Part shown: piece by piece, positions 26,010 through 37,420 of the stretch
Layout: each line of letters begins with the position of its first letter
Position numbering within the stretch: the stretch's first letter is position 1
Assembly: GCA_031257565.1 (NCBI GenBank)
Contig: JAIROL010000024.1
Location: forward strand, 1 to 48,719
Source: Tannerella sp.
Lineage (GTDB): Bacteria; Bacteroidota; Bacteroidia; Bacteroidales; Tannerellaceae
Direction: 5' to 3'
Length of the DNA stretch: 48,719 bases
Translations under genes and position numbers: made by a program
The notes under the pieces: generated by a model
Seen by the model: only the letters and a program-made list of their open reading frames with translations
What the model was told of the DNA's origin: nothing
Database searches by the model: none

Positions 26010-26711
26010 TCATTTCCGGTTAAAAATAATGCAAAAATGATCCTCCTCCTCTTCCGCAGAAAAATTCCGGTAAGTTTCGTCTTCATCTATTTCCCCGTCA
26101 TTATCTTCCAACGATGGATATACCGGCGGTTCGGGCCCTTCATGACGAAAATAAAATGCAAGTATTATACCTGTAAGCAATCCTGACAAATGGCCTTCCC
26201 ATGAAATCGAAGTTCCTTGGTAAAGCGTGGGAAAAAAGGCCCATATAAAACCGCCGTAAAGGAATGTAACAAGTAAGGCAAAGGCGCGTTGCCGCGGAAC
26301 CTTCTTTATCACGCCACTAAGAAAATGAAATGCGGCCAGCGCATAAACAAGCCCGCTTGCGCCTATATGTGTCGAACTTCGCCCCATAAGCCAGGTCAGA
26401 AACCCGCTTATAACATATAAGTAAAATAGTATACGCCATGCGCCGCATTTATAAAATAAAAACAAACCGAAAATAAGCGTTAACATGGCGGGCGTATTTG
26501 AGATAAGGTGTTCCCAGTCGGCATGCAACAACGGGATTGTAAAAATTCCAATCAATCCTCTCAATTCCAACGGTTGTAATCCATACCGCTTCAAATGCAA
26601 AGAAAATACGACGCCGAGAATCTGCACAATCCACGGCAATGCCGTCAGCAATACGGAATTAATGATCGCAGACTTTAATTCTTTCTTCTCGTTAGCTGTT
26701 TCATCATACAT
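26010..26711 (-). CDS. rhomboid family intramembrane serine protease
   Basis: A 233-residue protein from ATG 26711 (MYDETANEKKE). It has six or so membrane helices and the rhomboid catalytic dyad: Ser119 in HIGASGLVYA and His174 in WEGHLSGLLTG. The N-terminal HADWEHLISN motif is the conserved loop of the family. The tail is acidic (DNDGEIDEDETY...EEEEDH). Rhomboids cleave membrane-embedded substrates. The ATG at 26765 would add 18 residues encoded in the promoter and is rejected. The promoter places the transcript start within a few bases of the ATG. Confidence 0.9.
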   Translation of the reverse strand: MYDETANEKKELKSAIINSVLLTALPWIVQILGVVFSLHLKRYGLQPLELRGLIGIFTIPLLHADWEHLISNTPAMLTLIFGLFLFYKCGAWRILFYLYVISGFLTWLMGRSSTHIGASGLVYALAAFHFLSGVIKKVPRQRAFALLVTFLYGGFIWAFFPTLYQGTSISWEGHLSGLLTGIILAFYFRHEGPEPPVYPSLEDNDGEIDEDETYRNFSAEEEEDHFCIIFNRK

Positions 26712-26718
26712 AACGTAG

Positions 26719-26749
26719 CAAATATAGCGAAAACTGAGAGTAATGCAAA
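26719..26749 (-). promoter_or_regulatory. Bacteroides-type promoter of the rhomboid gene
   Basis: On the minus strand TTTG (26749-26746), a 19-bp spacer and TATATTTG (26726-26719). Only seven bases separate the -7 element from the ATG at 26711, so the mRNA would be leaderless or nearly so. Confidence 0.65.
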
Positions 26750-26856
26750 AATTTATAATACACAACGCGCTGAATTTTTGAATGCCCGGGATAGCGTTTG
26801 TACCTCGAGTACGAAAGTAAGCGCGACAGGGGGGGACTTGATTTTTATTTCATGCG

Positions 26857-26888
26857 TTTGGAAAAACCGAGTTTTTCATCTAATTTTG
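26857..26888 (+). promoter_or_regulatory. Bacteroides-type promoter of folB
   Basis: TTTG at 26857-26860, a 20-bp spacer and TAATTTTG at 26881-26888. The ATG at 26898 is nine bases downstream, again predicting a very short or absent 5' leader. Confidence 0.68.
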
Positions 26889-26897
26889 TACACAGTT

Positions 26898-27245
26898 ATG
26901 ACAGTTACAATTACATTAGAGGCGATGAAGTTTTACGCTTTTCACGGCGTGACGGAGGAAGAACGCATGATCGGCGGCGCCTATCTGGTAGATATATCAT
27001 ACGCCATTAAAACGGACGCGGTCGAAACCGATCGTATCGAGCAAACAATAAACTACGCCGATATATACGACCTTACAAAAGAAGAGATGATGAAACCATC
27101 TTTATTGATAGAGCACGTAGCAGGACGTCTCCTGAAAGTTCTCAAAAACAAATTTCCCCAAGCACAGGAAATGACGGTCAAAATATCAAAACTCAACCCG
27201 CCGGTTAACGGAGAGATGGCGAAAGCGACAGTTTCAATGAAATAG
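26898..27245 (+). CDS. folB: dihydroneopterin aldolase
   Basis: A 115-residue enzyme of folate synthesis that converts 7,8-dihydroneopterin to 6-hydroxymethyl-dihydropterin and glycolaldehyde in the cytoplasm. It shows the family opening ITLEAMKFYAFHGVTEEER (catalytic-region Glu in the EEER loop), YADIYDLTKEEM, LIEHVAGRLL and the closing ISKLNPPVNGEMAKATV with the conserved Lys. Length is normal. The open frame extends upstream to 26778, but the promoter at 26857-26888 and the family N-terminus fix the start at 26898. It is monocistronic, between a divergent rhomboid gene and a tRNA. Confidence 0.93.
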   Translation: MTVTITLEAMKFYAFHGVTEEERMIGGAYLVDISYAIKTDAVETDRIEQTINYADIYDLTKEEMMKPSLLIEHVAGRLLKVLKNKFPQAQEMTVKISKLNPPVNGEMAKATVSMK

Positions 27246-27289
27246 TAAAAATATATTCCGCAATTCTATTTTATTTTAAATAAAACATC

Positions 27290-27297
27290 TATATTTG
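27290..27297 (+). promoter_or_regulatory. -7 element of the tRNA-Ala gene
   Basis: TATATTTG is an exact TAnnTTTG match 19 bases before the tRNA 5' end. A clear TTTG at the -33 distance is not present; only T-rich sequence lies there. Confidence 0.5.
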
Positions 27298-27316
27298 CGC
27301 GGGATTTCCACTTGAC

Positions 27317-27390
27317 GGGGTATTAGCTCATCCGGCTAGAGCGTTAGACTGGCAGTCTAAAGGTGATCGGTTCGAGTCCGATATACTCCA
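27317..27390 (+). tRNA. tRNA-Ala (anticodon GGC)
   Basis: A 74-nt cloverleaf: acceptor GGGGTAT paired with ATACTCC including the G3:U70 wobble that identifies alanine tRNAs, D-arm AGCTC...GAGC, anticodon stem TTAGA/TCTAA around loop CTGGCAG (anticodon GGC, codon GCC), T-arm ATCGG-TTCGAGT-CCGAT, discriminator A. CCA is not encoded. Confidence 0.95.
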
Positions 27391-30758
<3,368 letters not shown>

Positions 30759-30800
30759 TCTTTCCATATTAATCTGTAAACTATTCCTGCAAAAAAAATA

Positions 30801-30856
30801 TACCCTTAAATCCGCAAAAAATCCCTTGTTAGAGACAAGGGTGGATTTTAGGGGTA
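30801..30856. terminator. large bidirectional hairpin between convergent genes
   Basis: An inner 7-bp stem CCCTTGT-TAGAG-ACAAGGG (30823-30841) is nested in an outer, nearly perfect stem TACCCTTAAATCC (30801-30813) with GGATTTTAGGGGTA (30843-30856). It lies between the stop codons of the beta-galactosidase and the transglutaminase-like gene and probably terminates both. Confidence 0.68.
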
Positions 30857-30889
30857 GTATTGGAGTTCTGAAATTATTTTGAAATTGTT

Positions 30890-32422
30890 TTACCACCATA
30901 CCTGCTTCCCGTTTTCATATGTGAAAATACGTTCTTCCTCGCCTTTGGTCAGGTTTCGCAACAGAAACAGTGCGTTTGTCGGAACGTTTTCATAATATAA
31001 TACAGCGCCGGACGCCGTTTGTTGCCCTATGGTATATAAAACAGAGGCATCCGAAAAATCCGGACGGTTGGCCGCTTCAAACCGGCCGTTAGTCATACGT
31101 TTTCCCCAGTTCATCAGATCAGGATGCTTGCGCGTAAGTTTTACGGTCTGTTTATGTACCGTATCCGCTTTCAGCCACTGTATTTTTTCCTCCCGAAACA
31201 GGAAAGGCATTCCGCAGGAGTAGAGCCGGTTTTGCCTGAAGCATACCGGCAGATAGGCGATGTTTTTCCCCATATCCGTAAACACAACCGGATTTCCCGC
31301 TTTAGCCCAGTGGACAGGTACCCAGTCCCGGTTATTAAACACGGCCAGATAATAATAATCCTGTTTTTCATGCAGCCATTCCGGGGCAATAGCGATATCG
31401 GCAGAAGGGAACGTCAGGGAAGAAACATCCTTTAACCACGGATTCCGGAATGACATGGGAATGTCGCCGGATTCTGCAATGTAGATCAGCGATTCCCGGT
31501 TTCTTTCAAATATATGCCGGTAAGCTTTTGCCATGGTATGATCCGGTTTATGCGGTTCGCCGGGTTTTGATTCGGTCGGGATAAAAGGAAGATATTCCCC
31601 TTCTTCGTTCCGAACCGTACACCAGTTATGTCCCAGGCTGCGAAATGGCCACTGAGGCGTATAATCCCAGGCGACAGGTATTCCCAGCGCCCGCATCGTG
31701 TAAATGCCATATTTAACCTGCATCTCACAGTGGCCTGATCTGACCGTATGAATCATGCTGTAACTCATATCCGGAAAAATGGAAGGCATGGCGTTGGCCA
31801 AATCCCATGTATTTCCCATGACATTGCAAGCACGGATACAGGCGGTCACTGCGTCTGTATTGCTGCAGCACAGCGAATCATACAGCAGTTTGTACTGTTC
31901 AAGGACAATATCACGCCAATTCTCCAGCGGTTCCGATCCCAGACGGTAAGGCAATATATCTTCACAAAACACATCAAATGAAATCTCTTTTCCCCAGGGC
32001 TGCGCAGTCCATACTTCAAATGCCCGCTCAATATTGTTGATCAGATAGGATGCCGTAATGTGGTTGACGTCATACAACTTCTTTTGTGGCTTGTTCAGAC
32101 GATAGGCCCGTATCAACGAATCGGATTTTTCCTTTTCAATATACAGATACCCTCTCTGTTCCATCTGTTTGAGGCCAAGCCATTCTTTCAGCATGGGCTG
32201 ATAAGCCTCAAACGGCTTGTTGTCGTCTGCGTATTTACCCGGCATGTTCTCAATCAGAAACCGGGCCGCCGCCAGTTTCTGCGGATCATCCCGATAATGC
32301 GCCAGCACATGTTCCAACTCGGCGCGGTTGTCACCTGCCAGTATCAACGCCCGTTCCAAGCGTGAAGCCCCTGAACAGGCCGTCAGTAAACAGACGGAGA
32401 GTAGTAAGACGGAATATTTCAT
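30890..32422 (-). CDS. transglutaminase-like domain lipoprotein
   Basis: A 510-residue lipoprotein from the ATG at 32422 (MKYSVLLLSVCLLTAC, lipobox Cys16). The central region has a transglutaminase-core fold: catalytic Cys232 in VRSGHCEMQVKYGIY, His265 in SLGHNWCTV, followed by an acidic segment. The N-terminal 200 residues are helical and the C-terminal 150 residues resemble a beta-sandwich. Such proteins can act as proteases or crosslinking enzymes on peptides. Its start overlaps the stop of the signal peptidase gene by 4 bp (ATGA), which sets the start and argues for coupling. An ATG at 32449 lies inside the signal peptidase gene and is less likely. It is the last gene of the locus-2 run. 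Confidence 0.82.
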   Translation of the reverse strand: MKYSVLLLSVCLLTACSGASRLERALILAGDNRAELEHVLAHYRDDPQKLAAARFLIENMPGKYADDNKPFEAYQPMLKEWLGLKQMEQRGYLYIEKEKSDSLIRAYRLNKPQKKLYDVNHITASYLINNIERAFEVWTAQPWGKEISFDVFCEDILPYRLGSEPLENWRDIVLEQYKLLYDSLCCSNTDAVTACIRACNVMGNTWDLANAMPSIFPDMSYSMIHTVRSGHCEMQVKYGIYTMRALGIPVAWDYTPQWPFRSLGHNWCTVRNEEGEYLPFIPTESKPGEPHKPDHTMAKAYRHIFERNRESLIYIAESGDIPMSFRNPWLKDVSSLTFPSADIAIAPEWLHEKQDYYYLAVFNNRDWVPVHWAKAGNPVVFTDMGKNIAYLPVCFRQNRLYSCGMPFLFREEKIQWLKADTVHKQTVKLTRKHPDLMNWGKRMTNGRFEAANRPDFSDASVLYTIGQQTASGAVLYYENVPTNALFLLRNLTKGEEERIFTYENGKQVWW

Positions 32423-33420
32423 TGTGTATTTTTTAATAACCGTTTCCATGTAAATCCTTTCCCTTTTTTATATGAATATAATACGACGCTTACTTTTCCT
32501 GCAATATTTTCTTCCGGAATAAAAAATCCCCAATCCAGGCAGTCGCTCGAACTGACCCTGTTATCCCCCATCATAAAGAAATAGTTATGACGGAAAGTAT
32601 AGTTTGTAATGATACTGTCATTTATGTAATATTGACCGTTTTCCCACTCTACCGGTTGTTTTTCAAAATACCTGATTGTTTTTTCGTAGAGAAAACAGTG
32701 ATATTTGTCCATCGGAACAGTCATTCCTTTTCGAGGTATAACCAAAGGACCATAATTGTTTCTTGTCCATTGAAACAGGGAATCCTCAGGATTGATGCAG
32801 TTATCTCTGTCTGTCCGGATAAAAACGGAATCGACATGATTCTTTATTTGCTGCTGCTGTCGATATGTCAATGTCATGGCAAGCGAGCGGGGAGCGTCAA
32901 ATGATTTTATACTCCGTATGCCCAAACTGTCAGTCAGGCTGTTAAATTTGCCGGTATTGTGTATGTTAATCCTGTATGTGTTTTTTGACATGGCTGGAAC
33001 GTACTGAACAAGTCCGTTCACTTTTACCAGTCCGTTTTTGATCAGAAGCGTATCTCCCGGCAATGCCGTGCAGCGCTTGATGAAAAAGTCGCTTTGCAGG
33101 TTGAATAAAGGATTTGTAAATACCATTACATCGCCGCGCTTATAATCCGAATAACCTTTCAAACGGTGATAACCCCAGTCGAAAGACTTGACGCCCGCTA
33201 CGTGGCAAAATAAATTAATCCACGGTATTTCATAAGGCGAAGACGGCATTCGGGCGCCGTAAACCGCCTTGTTTACAAGTATTTTATCACCCGCAAGCAA
33301 GGTGTTTTCCATTGAATCGCCCGTGACGGAATATATTTCAACGAAACAAACCCGAATGATTATTGTAAACAAAAAAATACCGGCAATCAGTGTTATATTT
33401 TTTATCCGTTTCGTCTTCAT
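32419..33420 (-). CDS. lepB: signal peptidase I paralogue
   Basis: A 333-residue membrane-bound serine protease that removes signal peptides. It has one N-terminal helix (about 9-28) rather than two, catalytic Ser36 in TGDSMENTLL, the general base Lys115 in FIKRCTALPGDTL, and the box with MGDNRVSSSDCLDWGFF. A large insertion (about 125-285) lies between the Lys box and MGDN, as in other Bacteroidetes SPases. The gene is inside the locus-2 cluster and overlaps genes on both sides (TGATG with the upstream tail, ATGA with the transglutaminase-like gene), so it is probably a dedicated copy for proteins of this locus. The main housekeeping SPase is not in the window. Confidence 0.88.
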   Translation of the reverse strand: MKTKRIKNITLIAGIFLFTIIIRVCFVEIYSVTGDSMENTLLAGDKILVNKAVYGARMPSSPYEIPWINLFCHVAGVKSFDWGYHRLKGYSDYKRGDVMVFTNPLFNLQSDFFIKRCTALPGDTLLIKNGLVKVNGLVQYVPAMSKNTYRINIHNTGKFNSLTDSLGIRSIKSFDAPRSLAMTLTYRQQQQIKNHVDSVFIRTDRDNCINPEDSLFQWTRNNYGPLVIPRKGMTVPMDKYHCFLYEKTIRYFEKQPVEWENGQYYINDSIITNYTFRHNYFFMMGDNRVSSSDCLDWGFFIPEENIAGKVSVVLYSYKKGKGFTWKRLLKNTQ

Positions 33421-34764
33421 CAGTTCTCCTTTTCGAAAGTCGGGATTTTCAATACCCTGAAATCAAACGCCGACATGCCAAGCAGTCCGGCGCCGTCAGT
33501 TCCTTCGATCCGTCCGGTGAAACCCGTATTCAGGTCGGAACAGTAGAAAGAAACGGGACAGGCAAGCGTGCGTCAGGATGTCGGACGGATCGTCCGGGTT
33601 GTCGTACAGCGGGTCATGGACGCTGACGCCCAGATTAGCGATCGCGGGACGGCCATGTTCGTCGGTCGCATGGATTTTAACGGTGACTTTTTCGCGCGTG
33701 AGATAGTTCCTTTTGTCCGTCACGGCGGAGATGTGCAGTTTCCTTTCCGGGTGAACGTACGCCAAACGCTCGGCCACGGGCAGCAGGTTTTCGTCGTAAA
33801 GGGTGAAGACGGCGATGCCCTGGCCGGGAAACTCGTCAAGCGGCAGCCGTATCTTCCGACTGTCTTTCACCATCCCGCCGGCCGCGCAGCAGACCATGCC
33901 GCGCAACTGTCCGACTAAGTAAAAGGGTACGGGCAGCTCGCCGGTCCGCAGCGCTTCAAATTCCATGAACGACGAATCCCTGCCCGACAGCCGGAGCGTC
34001 ATGCCATGCGGCAGGATGTCCGGTAACGGAAATGTCTGGCCGTCCGGCAGCCGGATCTGATACGTCCGCCCGCTCTCCGGCGTAAACTCCATCATTCCCA
34101 TGCCTGCATGGGCGCTCTGGAACGCCGACAGAAGTTCGCCGTCACGGTACAGCGCACCCGTCACATCCACCGGATACCCACGCCCGTCCGTGGCCCTGAA
34201 AGCAAGCCGGGACGGGATTCCGTCAATCAGGTAGCCACTTTCCGGAAATGTCTCAAACCGTCGTATGCTGCTGTCTACGGCAGAAACCGTTTCTTCATTC
34301 CGGTCGCCAATCTTCTGTACAATCCTTATTTTCCGTACGGAACTCAGTTCCGCACTGTCGGCATAGAGGGAATATTGCGTGCAGGCTTCCAGGAAATAGT
34401 CCCCGTCCGGCAGAGTATCCTGAACGAATACATGCCCCGACACGATGCCGTCCTCCACCGGATAGATCTCCTGCCAGACGGCTTTACTTTCCGGTTCACT
34501 GACCATTTGCAGATACAGGATCTGACTTTGGCCGGACAATTCGTGCGTTTGTGCATCCAGTACGTATGCCTTGAACCACAGGTCTTCGCCCGTTTCGTAG
34601 ATGCCTTTGGAGGTTTGCAGGTAAATCATTTCCGGCGGACGGCGAGCGGCAAGGGACGACAGCCGCGCGACGAGCGTATCCATTGCGGCGTCCTGCGCCC
34701 ATACCGCCTGGCAGAACACCGCCAGACACGATATTATCATTGTATTTAAACTGCGGGGTATCAT
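33420..34764 (-). pseudogene. MG2-type surface protein gene, frameshifted near its end
   Basis: From the ATG at 34764 one frame runs 422 codons to a stop at 33496. It starts with a signal peptide (MIISCLAVFCQAVWA within the first 23 residues) followed by macroglobulin-like (MG2) beta domains typical of Bacteroidetes surface proteins: YLQTSKGIYETGEDLWFKAY, LPDGDYFLEA, PESGYLIDGIPSRLAF, DKRNYLTREKVTVKI. The last 25 codons (CLSRFFLLFRPEYGFHRTDRR) look out of frame. A second frame continues from about 33560 to TGA at 33420-33422 (SFYCSDLNTGFTGRIEGTD..., ending PTFEKEN) and overlaps the signal peptidase ATG as TGATG. Typical relatives are about 800 residues, so the gene has probably lost a segment and shifted frame. 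The start overlaps the previous stop by 4 bp. Confidence 0.68.
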
Positions 34765-35239
34765 TTCTCGCTATCCTCCATTAGAAGCGCTATCGCATTT
34801 TCCAGTTGACGAAACGCATCGTTGCCTGGAGACTGAAACGAATAGTCGCCCATCTTGCCGTTTTTCATGTAAACGACACATGGATAGATGCCATTACCGG
34901 TCTGAATGGCAAACAGGTTCTCCCTGTCTACATAAATATTGGGATGCTCATTTATACGGACTTCCGTCTTTTGCTGCAAAATCTTCAATGAAGATATTTT
35001 AGTTAAAACAAACAGAACCCGTCTGTCGGTAATATATTGCTGCATAAAATTTCCGCCTCCTGAATGCATCCGTGACAGCCCAGACCCGGCAAAACCACAA
35101 TCCATTGATAACTGTGATTCTCGTCAATCCGCTCAATCGCTTTACTCAAAAAATCCATTTCAACCTTTTCGGGCGATTTATGACACGAAGAAACCATCAC
35201 GATAAGTCCGGTCAGAATACCGATACCTGCCTTTTTCAT
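34761..35239 (-). pseudogene. thioredoxin-like CxxC lipoprotein, frameshifted
   Basis: The ATG at 35239 opens a lipoprotein (MKKAGIGILTGLIVMVSSC, Cys19) that reaches a thioredoxin-type motif GLGCHGCIQEAE (Cys55, Cys58) and then stops early at 35003. In the -1 frame the homology continues (NFMQQYITDRRVLFVLTK...NIYVDRENLFAIQTGNGIYPCVVYMKNG, cis-Pro-like region) to the stop at 34761. The break lies near 35050, in GGAAATTTTATG; one extra base would restore a protein of about 158 residues. It overlaps the stop of the DUF4221-like gene by 4 bp at its start and the MG2 gene at its end. An active version would handle disulfides in the envelope, which suits the Cys-rich peptide of the same locus. Confidence 0.72.
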
Positions 35240-36423
35240 AGCTCTTTTATTTTAAATATTTTGAAATTCAAGTAATCTTCATTCTCATCTTCTTCGTCAA
35301 TGTACTCGATATTCAATCCTTCAGCCGTAACAAACGAATTTGTCCAGTTCCATTCTTCTCCCGTGCCGATAAGCGTCTCGCCCAGATAGTTAAATTGTTC
35401 GTCCATCATGATAATGACAATCGGTTTTTTTCCAACAGCAGTCTGTGGCGAGGCATTGGGGAGGTGTTGCAGCATGAAACGATAATATGTCTTGCGCCAG
35501 GTATCATATAATATCGCACTATATGTATCATACTGAAAATAATGAGCAAGTATTATTTGATTTGGCGTCCGCGTTTCACGCTGATCCATTGAGCGAATCG
35601 TTTTTGCTGTATTGCTCCCGGCATAAGCGACTTTATAATTTCCCGTATTCCATTTCGCGAGATAGATGTCATGTGATACCGGAAAACTGTAAATCAATTC
35701 TCCGGACGGCGACAATGCCGGATATACAGGAGTAAAAAATTCTACTCCATCCCAATTCGCATTGTTGCCATACAATTCTACAGGGTACGTGTGCCGAAAC
35801 GTTACCTGAAAGGTTTTCATATCCATAAAAGCGGTGAATCGAAAGTCGTCAATCAGGGAATCCTTGAGCGAAAAAGGAGAATATCCGATAAGCGCCAGCG
35901 TTTCATCTATCTCCATCATTGGAATTACGGTACATGGCATGTACTGCGGATAATAAACAGTCCACAAGTTTTGATCCGAATGATCTGGGATTAAAGAACT
36001 CCGCTGTTTGACGCGGCTTGCACTGTCGGTTAAAACCAGTTCCGGCATCATCATGTTATATACATAAATGGAATCCATATTCTTGATATAATAACCTGCA
36101 GGATGGAGAATTCCGTTTGGTCCTTCCCTTTCGTAGCTGATACTGCGGATAAACGTCCCTTCCGCATAATTATACAAATAGATAGTATTCCTGTATGGAT
36201 TCAAAAAACTGAGTATCTGTATACCGAACGCATCAGTATATATTTGCATGTAAGGAGGATTAGGCGCCGTTTCATTATCAAGCGGAATTTTTTTCTCTCC
36301 ATGTATCACCAACTGATAAGTTGCCGATAATTTTCCCGCCTGCTCATTTTTAATATCTATGGTGTAATTACGACAGGACATTAATAAAAAAGTGAATATG
36401 GTGATATAAAATATTTTTTGCAT
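35236..36423 (-). CDS. DUF4221-like lipoprotein (propeller-type)
   Basis: A 395-residue lipoprotein (MQKIFYITIFTFLLMSC, Cys17). The body has propeller-like strand repeats (NTIYLYNYAEGTFIRSISYEREGPNG, DSIYVYNMMMPELVLTD, HDIYLAKWNTGNYKVAY) and a conserved end (DEQFNYLGETLIGTG...). It fits the Bacteroidetes DUF4221 family, which resembles the 6-bladed beta-propellers of locus 1 in position and layout. It lies 88 bp after the NVEALA-like gene, from which it is separated by a terminator-like hairpin. Function unknown. Confidence 0.72.
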   Translation of the reverse strand: MQKIFYITIFTFLLMSCRNYTIDIKNEQAGKLSATYQLVIHGEKKIPLDNETAPNPPYMQIYTDAFGIQILSFLNPYRNTIYLYNYAEGTFIRSISYEREGPNGILHPAGYYIKNMDSIYVYNMMMPELVLTDSASRVKQRSSLIPDHSDQNLWTVYYPQYMPCTVIPMMEIDETLALIGYSPFSLKDSLIDDFRFTAFMDMKTFQVTFRHTYPVELYGNNANWDGVEFFTPVYPALSPSGELIYSFPVSHDIYLAKWNTGNYKVAYAGSNTAKTIRSMDQRETRTPNQIILAHYFQYDTYSAILYDTWRKTYYRFMLQHLPNASPQTAVGKKPIVIIMMDEQFNYLGETLIGTGEEWNWTNSFVTAEGLNIEYIDEEDENEDYLNFKIFKIKEL

Positions 36424-36455
36424 ACATAATTTATTTTAAATTGAACAGGTAAAAA

Positions 36456-36505
36456 ATGAGGACATCAATAAAAAGTTATTTGTTACTTTATAAAGATGTC
36501 CTCAT
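36456..36505 (-). terminator. terminator between the NVEALA-like gene and the DUF4221-like gene
   Basis: ATGAGGACATC (36456-36466) and GATGTCCTCAT (36495-36505) are a perfect 11-bp inverted repeat with a 28-base loop. On the minus strand the second arm is followed by TTTTTTA, making it an intrinsic terminator directly after the peptide stop codon (36512). Read-through would feed the downstream genes. Confidence 0.65.
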
Positions 36506-36511
36506 AATTAA

Positions 36512-36751
36512 TTAATATCCATAAGGATTACAATCAAATGGACTGGTAGAAAATACGCACCGAGCGCCGGTAGCTGAACATTGGCCATTTAGAAAACCAG
36601 AAGTCATACATTCCGCATTAGCATCAGTTACAATAGATAATTCCACCAAATTTGTATCCTTTGAACTTTTATCATTAGCTAAAGATACATTTACCAGTAA
36701 TGCAGCCATACATGCGGCAGTACCTAAAATTCCAAATATAGTCTTTTTCAT
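36512..36751 (-). CDS. NVEALA-like small secreted Cys-containing protein
   Basis: A 79-residue protein from the ATG at 36751 (MKKTIFGILGTAACMAALLVNVSLA). After the signal helix come an acidic/polar stretch (NDKSSKDTNLVELSIVTDANAEC), which takes the place of the NVEALA motif, and a tail with four Cys (AEC, GQC, ARC, FDC) ending NPYGY. The overall plan is that of the locus-1 peptide: a leader, a short conserved block, a Cys-rich Gly/Ser tail. An ATG at 36793 adds 14 residues before the signal peptide and is rejected. It lies between the TPR segment and a strong terminator. Function unknown. Confidence 0.72.
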   Translation of the reverse strand: MKKTIFGILGTAACMAALLVNVSLANDKSSKDTNLVELSIVTDANAECMTSGFLNGQCSATGARCVFSTSPFDCNPYGY

Positions 36752-36820
36752 TTTCTTTATTTTTAAATTTGTAAACTGTTTTATTTCAATCATTTTTCTT
36801 TTAGCAATTAGGCCTGTATC

Positions 36821-37420
36821 TTACCTGTTTCCATCCCCTTGCGGGGACTTCCATTTCTGTAACTTGAAACCGACGGGCGAACCCTGATACTTCCGTATTA
36901 TTTTCTCCATCTCCGCCTTAATTTCCCTGACGGCGGTCGACTCTATTTTTACTTCTTTTTCCAGCAGTTCCCGGGCGACAGCAAGCGCTTTTTCCGCCTG
37001 ACCGGTTTCATCATACAACCTGGCCAGTAAATATTTGGGATAAAACCGGCAGGGAATCATGTACCATGCTTTCAGGTATGACTGTTCGGCGTCTCCGGTT
37101 TTATTCAGTTCACGGTAACTGTTTCCCAATGTCGTATAAACAACAGTGTTCGGATAATATTTGACAGCGTGCTGCAAAACGCCGACAGCCTGTTCATGTT
37201 TCCCGGCCATGCTCAACGCTTTCCCGTAATGTGTCAGGTATTCACCGTCGGTTTTCAGCGTAGGCCATGCCCTGTCGTAGCAACTTACACTTTCCGCATA
37301 ATGCCCTCGTGTATACAGTTGATACGCCTCTCCCCAGTTTTTCCATGCCGCATGTGACAGGCGACAAGGTTTGGGATGCAAACCGTAACGGTGCCGATCA
37401 TAACTGCTGTTGTTGCACAT
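36821..37420 (-). pseudogene. TPR module split from the O-antigen-ligase-like protein
   Basis: About 180 residues of tetratricopeptide repeats: WKNWGEAYQLYTRGHYAESVSCYDRAW, YLTHYGKALSMAGKHEQAVGVLQHAVKYYP, VYTTLGNSYRELNKTGDAEQSYLKAW, KYLLARLYDETGQAEKALAVARELL. In the Bacteroidetes Wzy_C proteins that I know, such a TPR module is the C-terminus of the same polypeptide. Here it overlaps the ligase frame by 136 bp in the -1 frame, and the text before the first repeat has no sensible start (MCNNSSYDRHRYGLHPKP). A single-base shift near 37350 would fuse both frames into one protein of about 630 residues. Confidence 0.7.

Noticed and set aside
34108..34749. Open frame of 213 codons on the plus strand, antisense to the MG2 gene
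   Set aside because: It is a mirror of the GC-rich MG2 coding sequence, has no recognisable domain and no promoter, and its composition is Arg/His-rich as expected for antisense frames.
35040..35060. Programmed -1 frameshift in the redoxin gene (AGGAGG lies a few bases upstream of the break)
   Set aside because: No X-XXY-YYZ slippery heptamer is in the zero frame, and neighbouring genes in the same locus also carry ordinary frame breaks.
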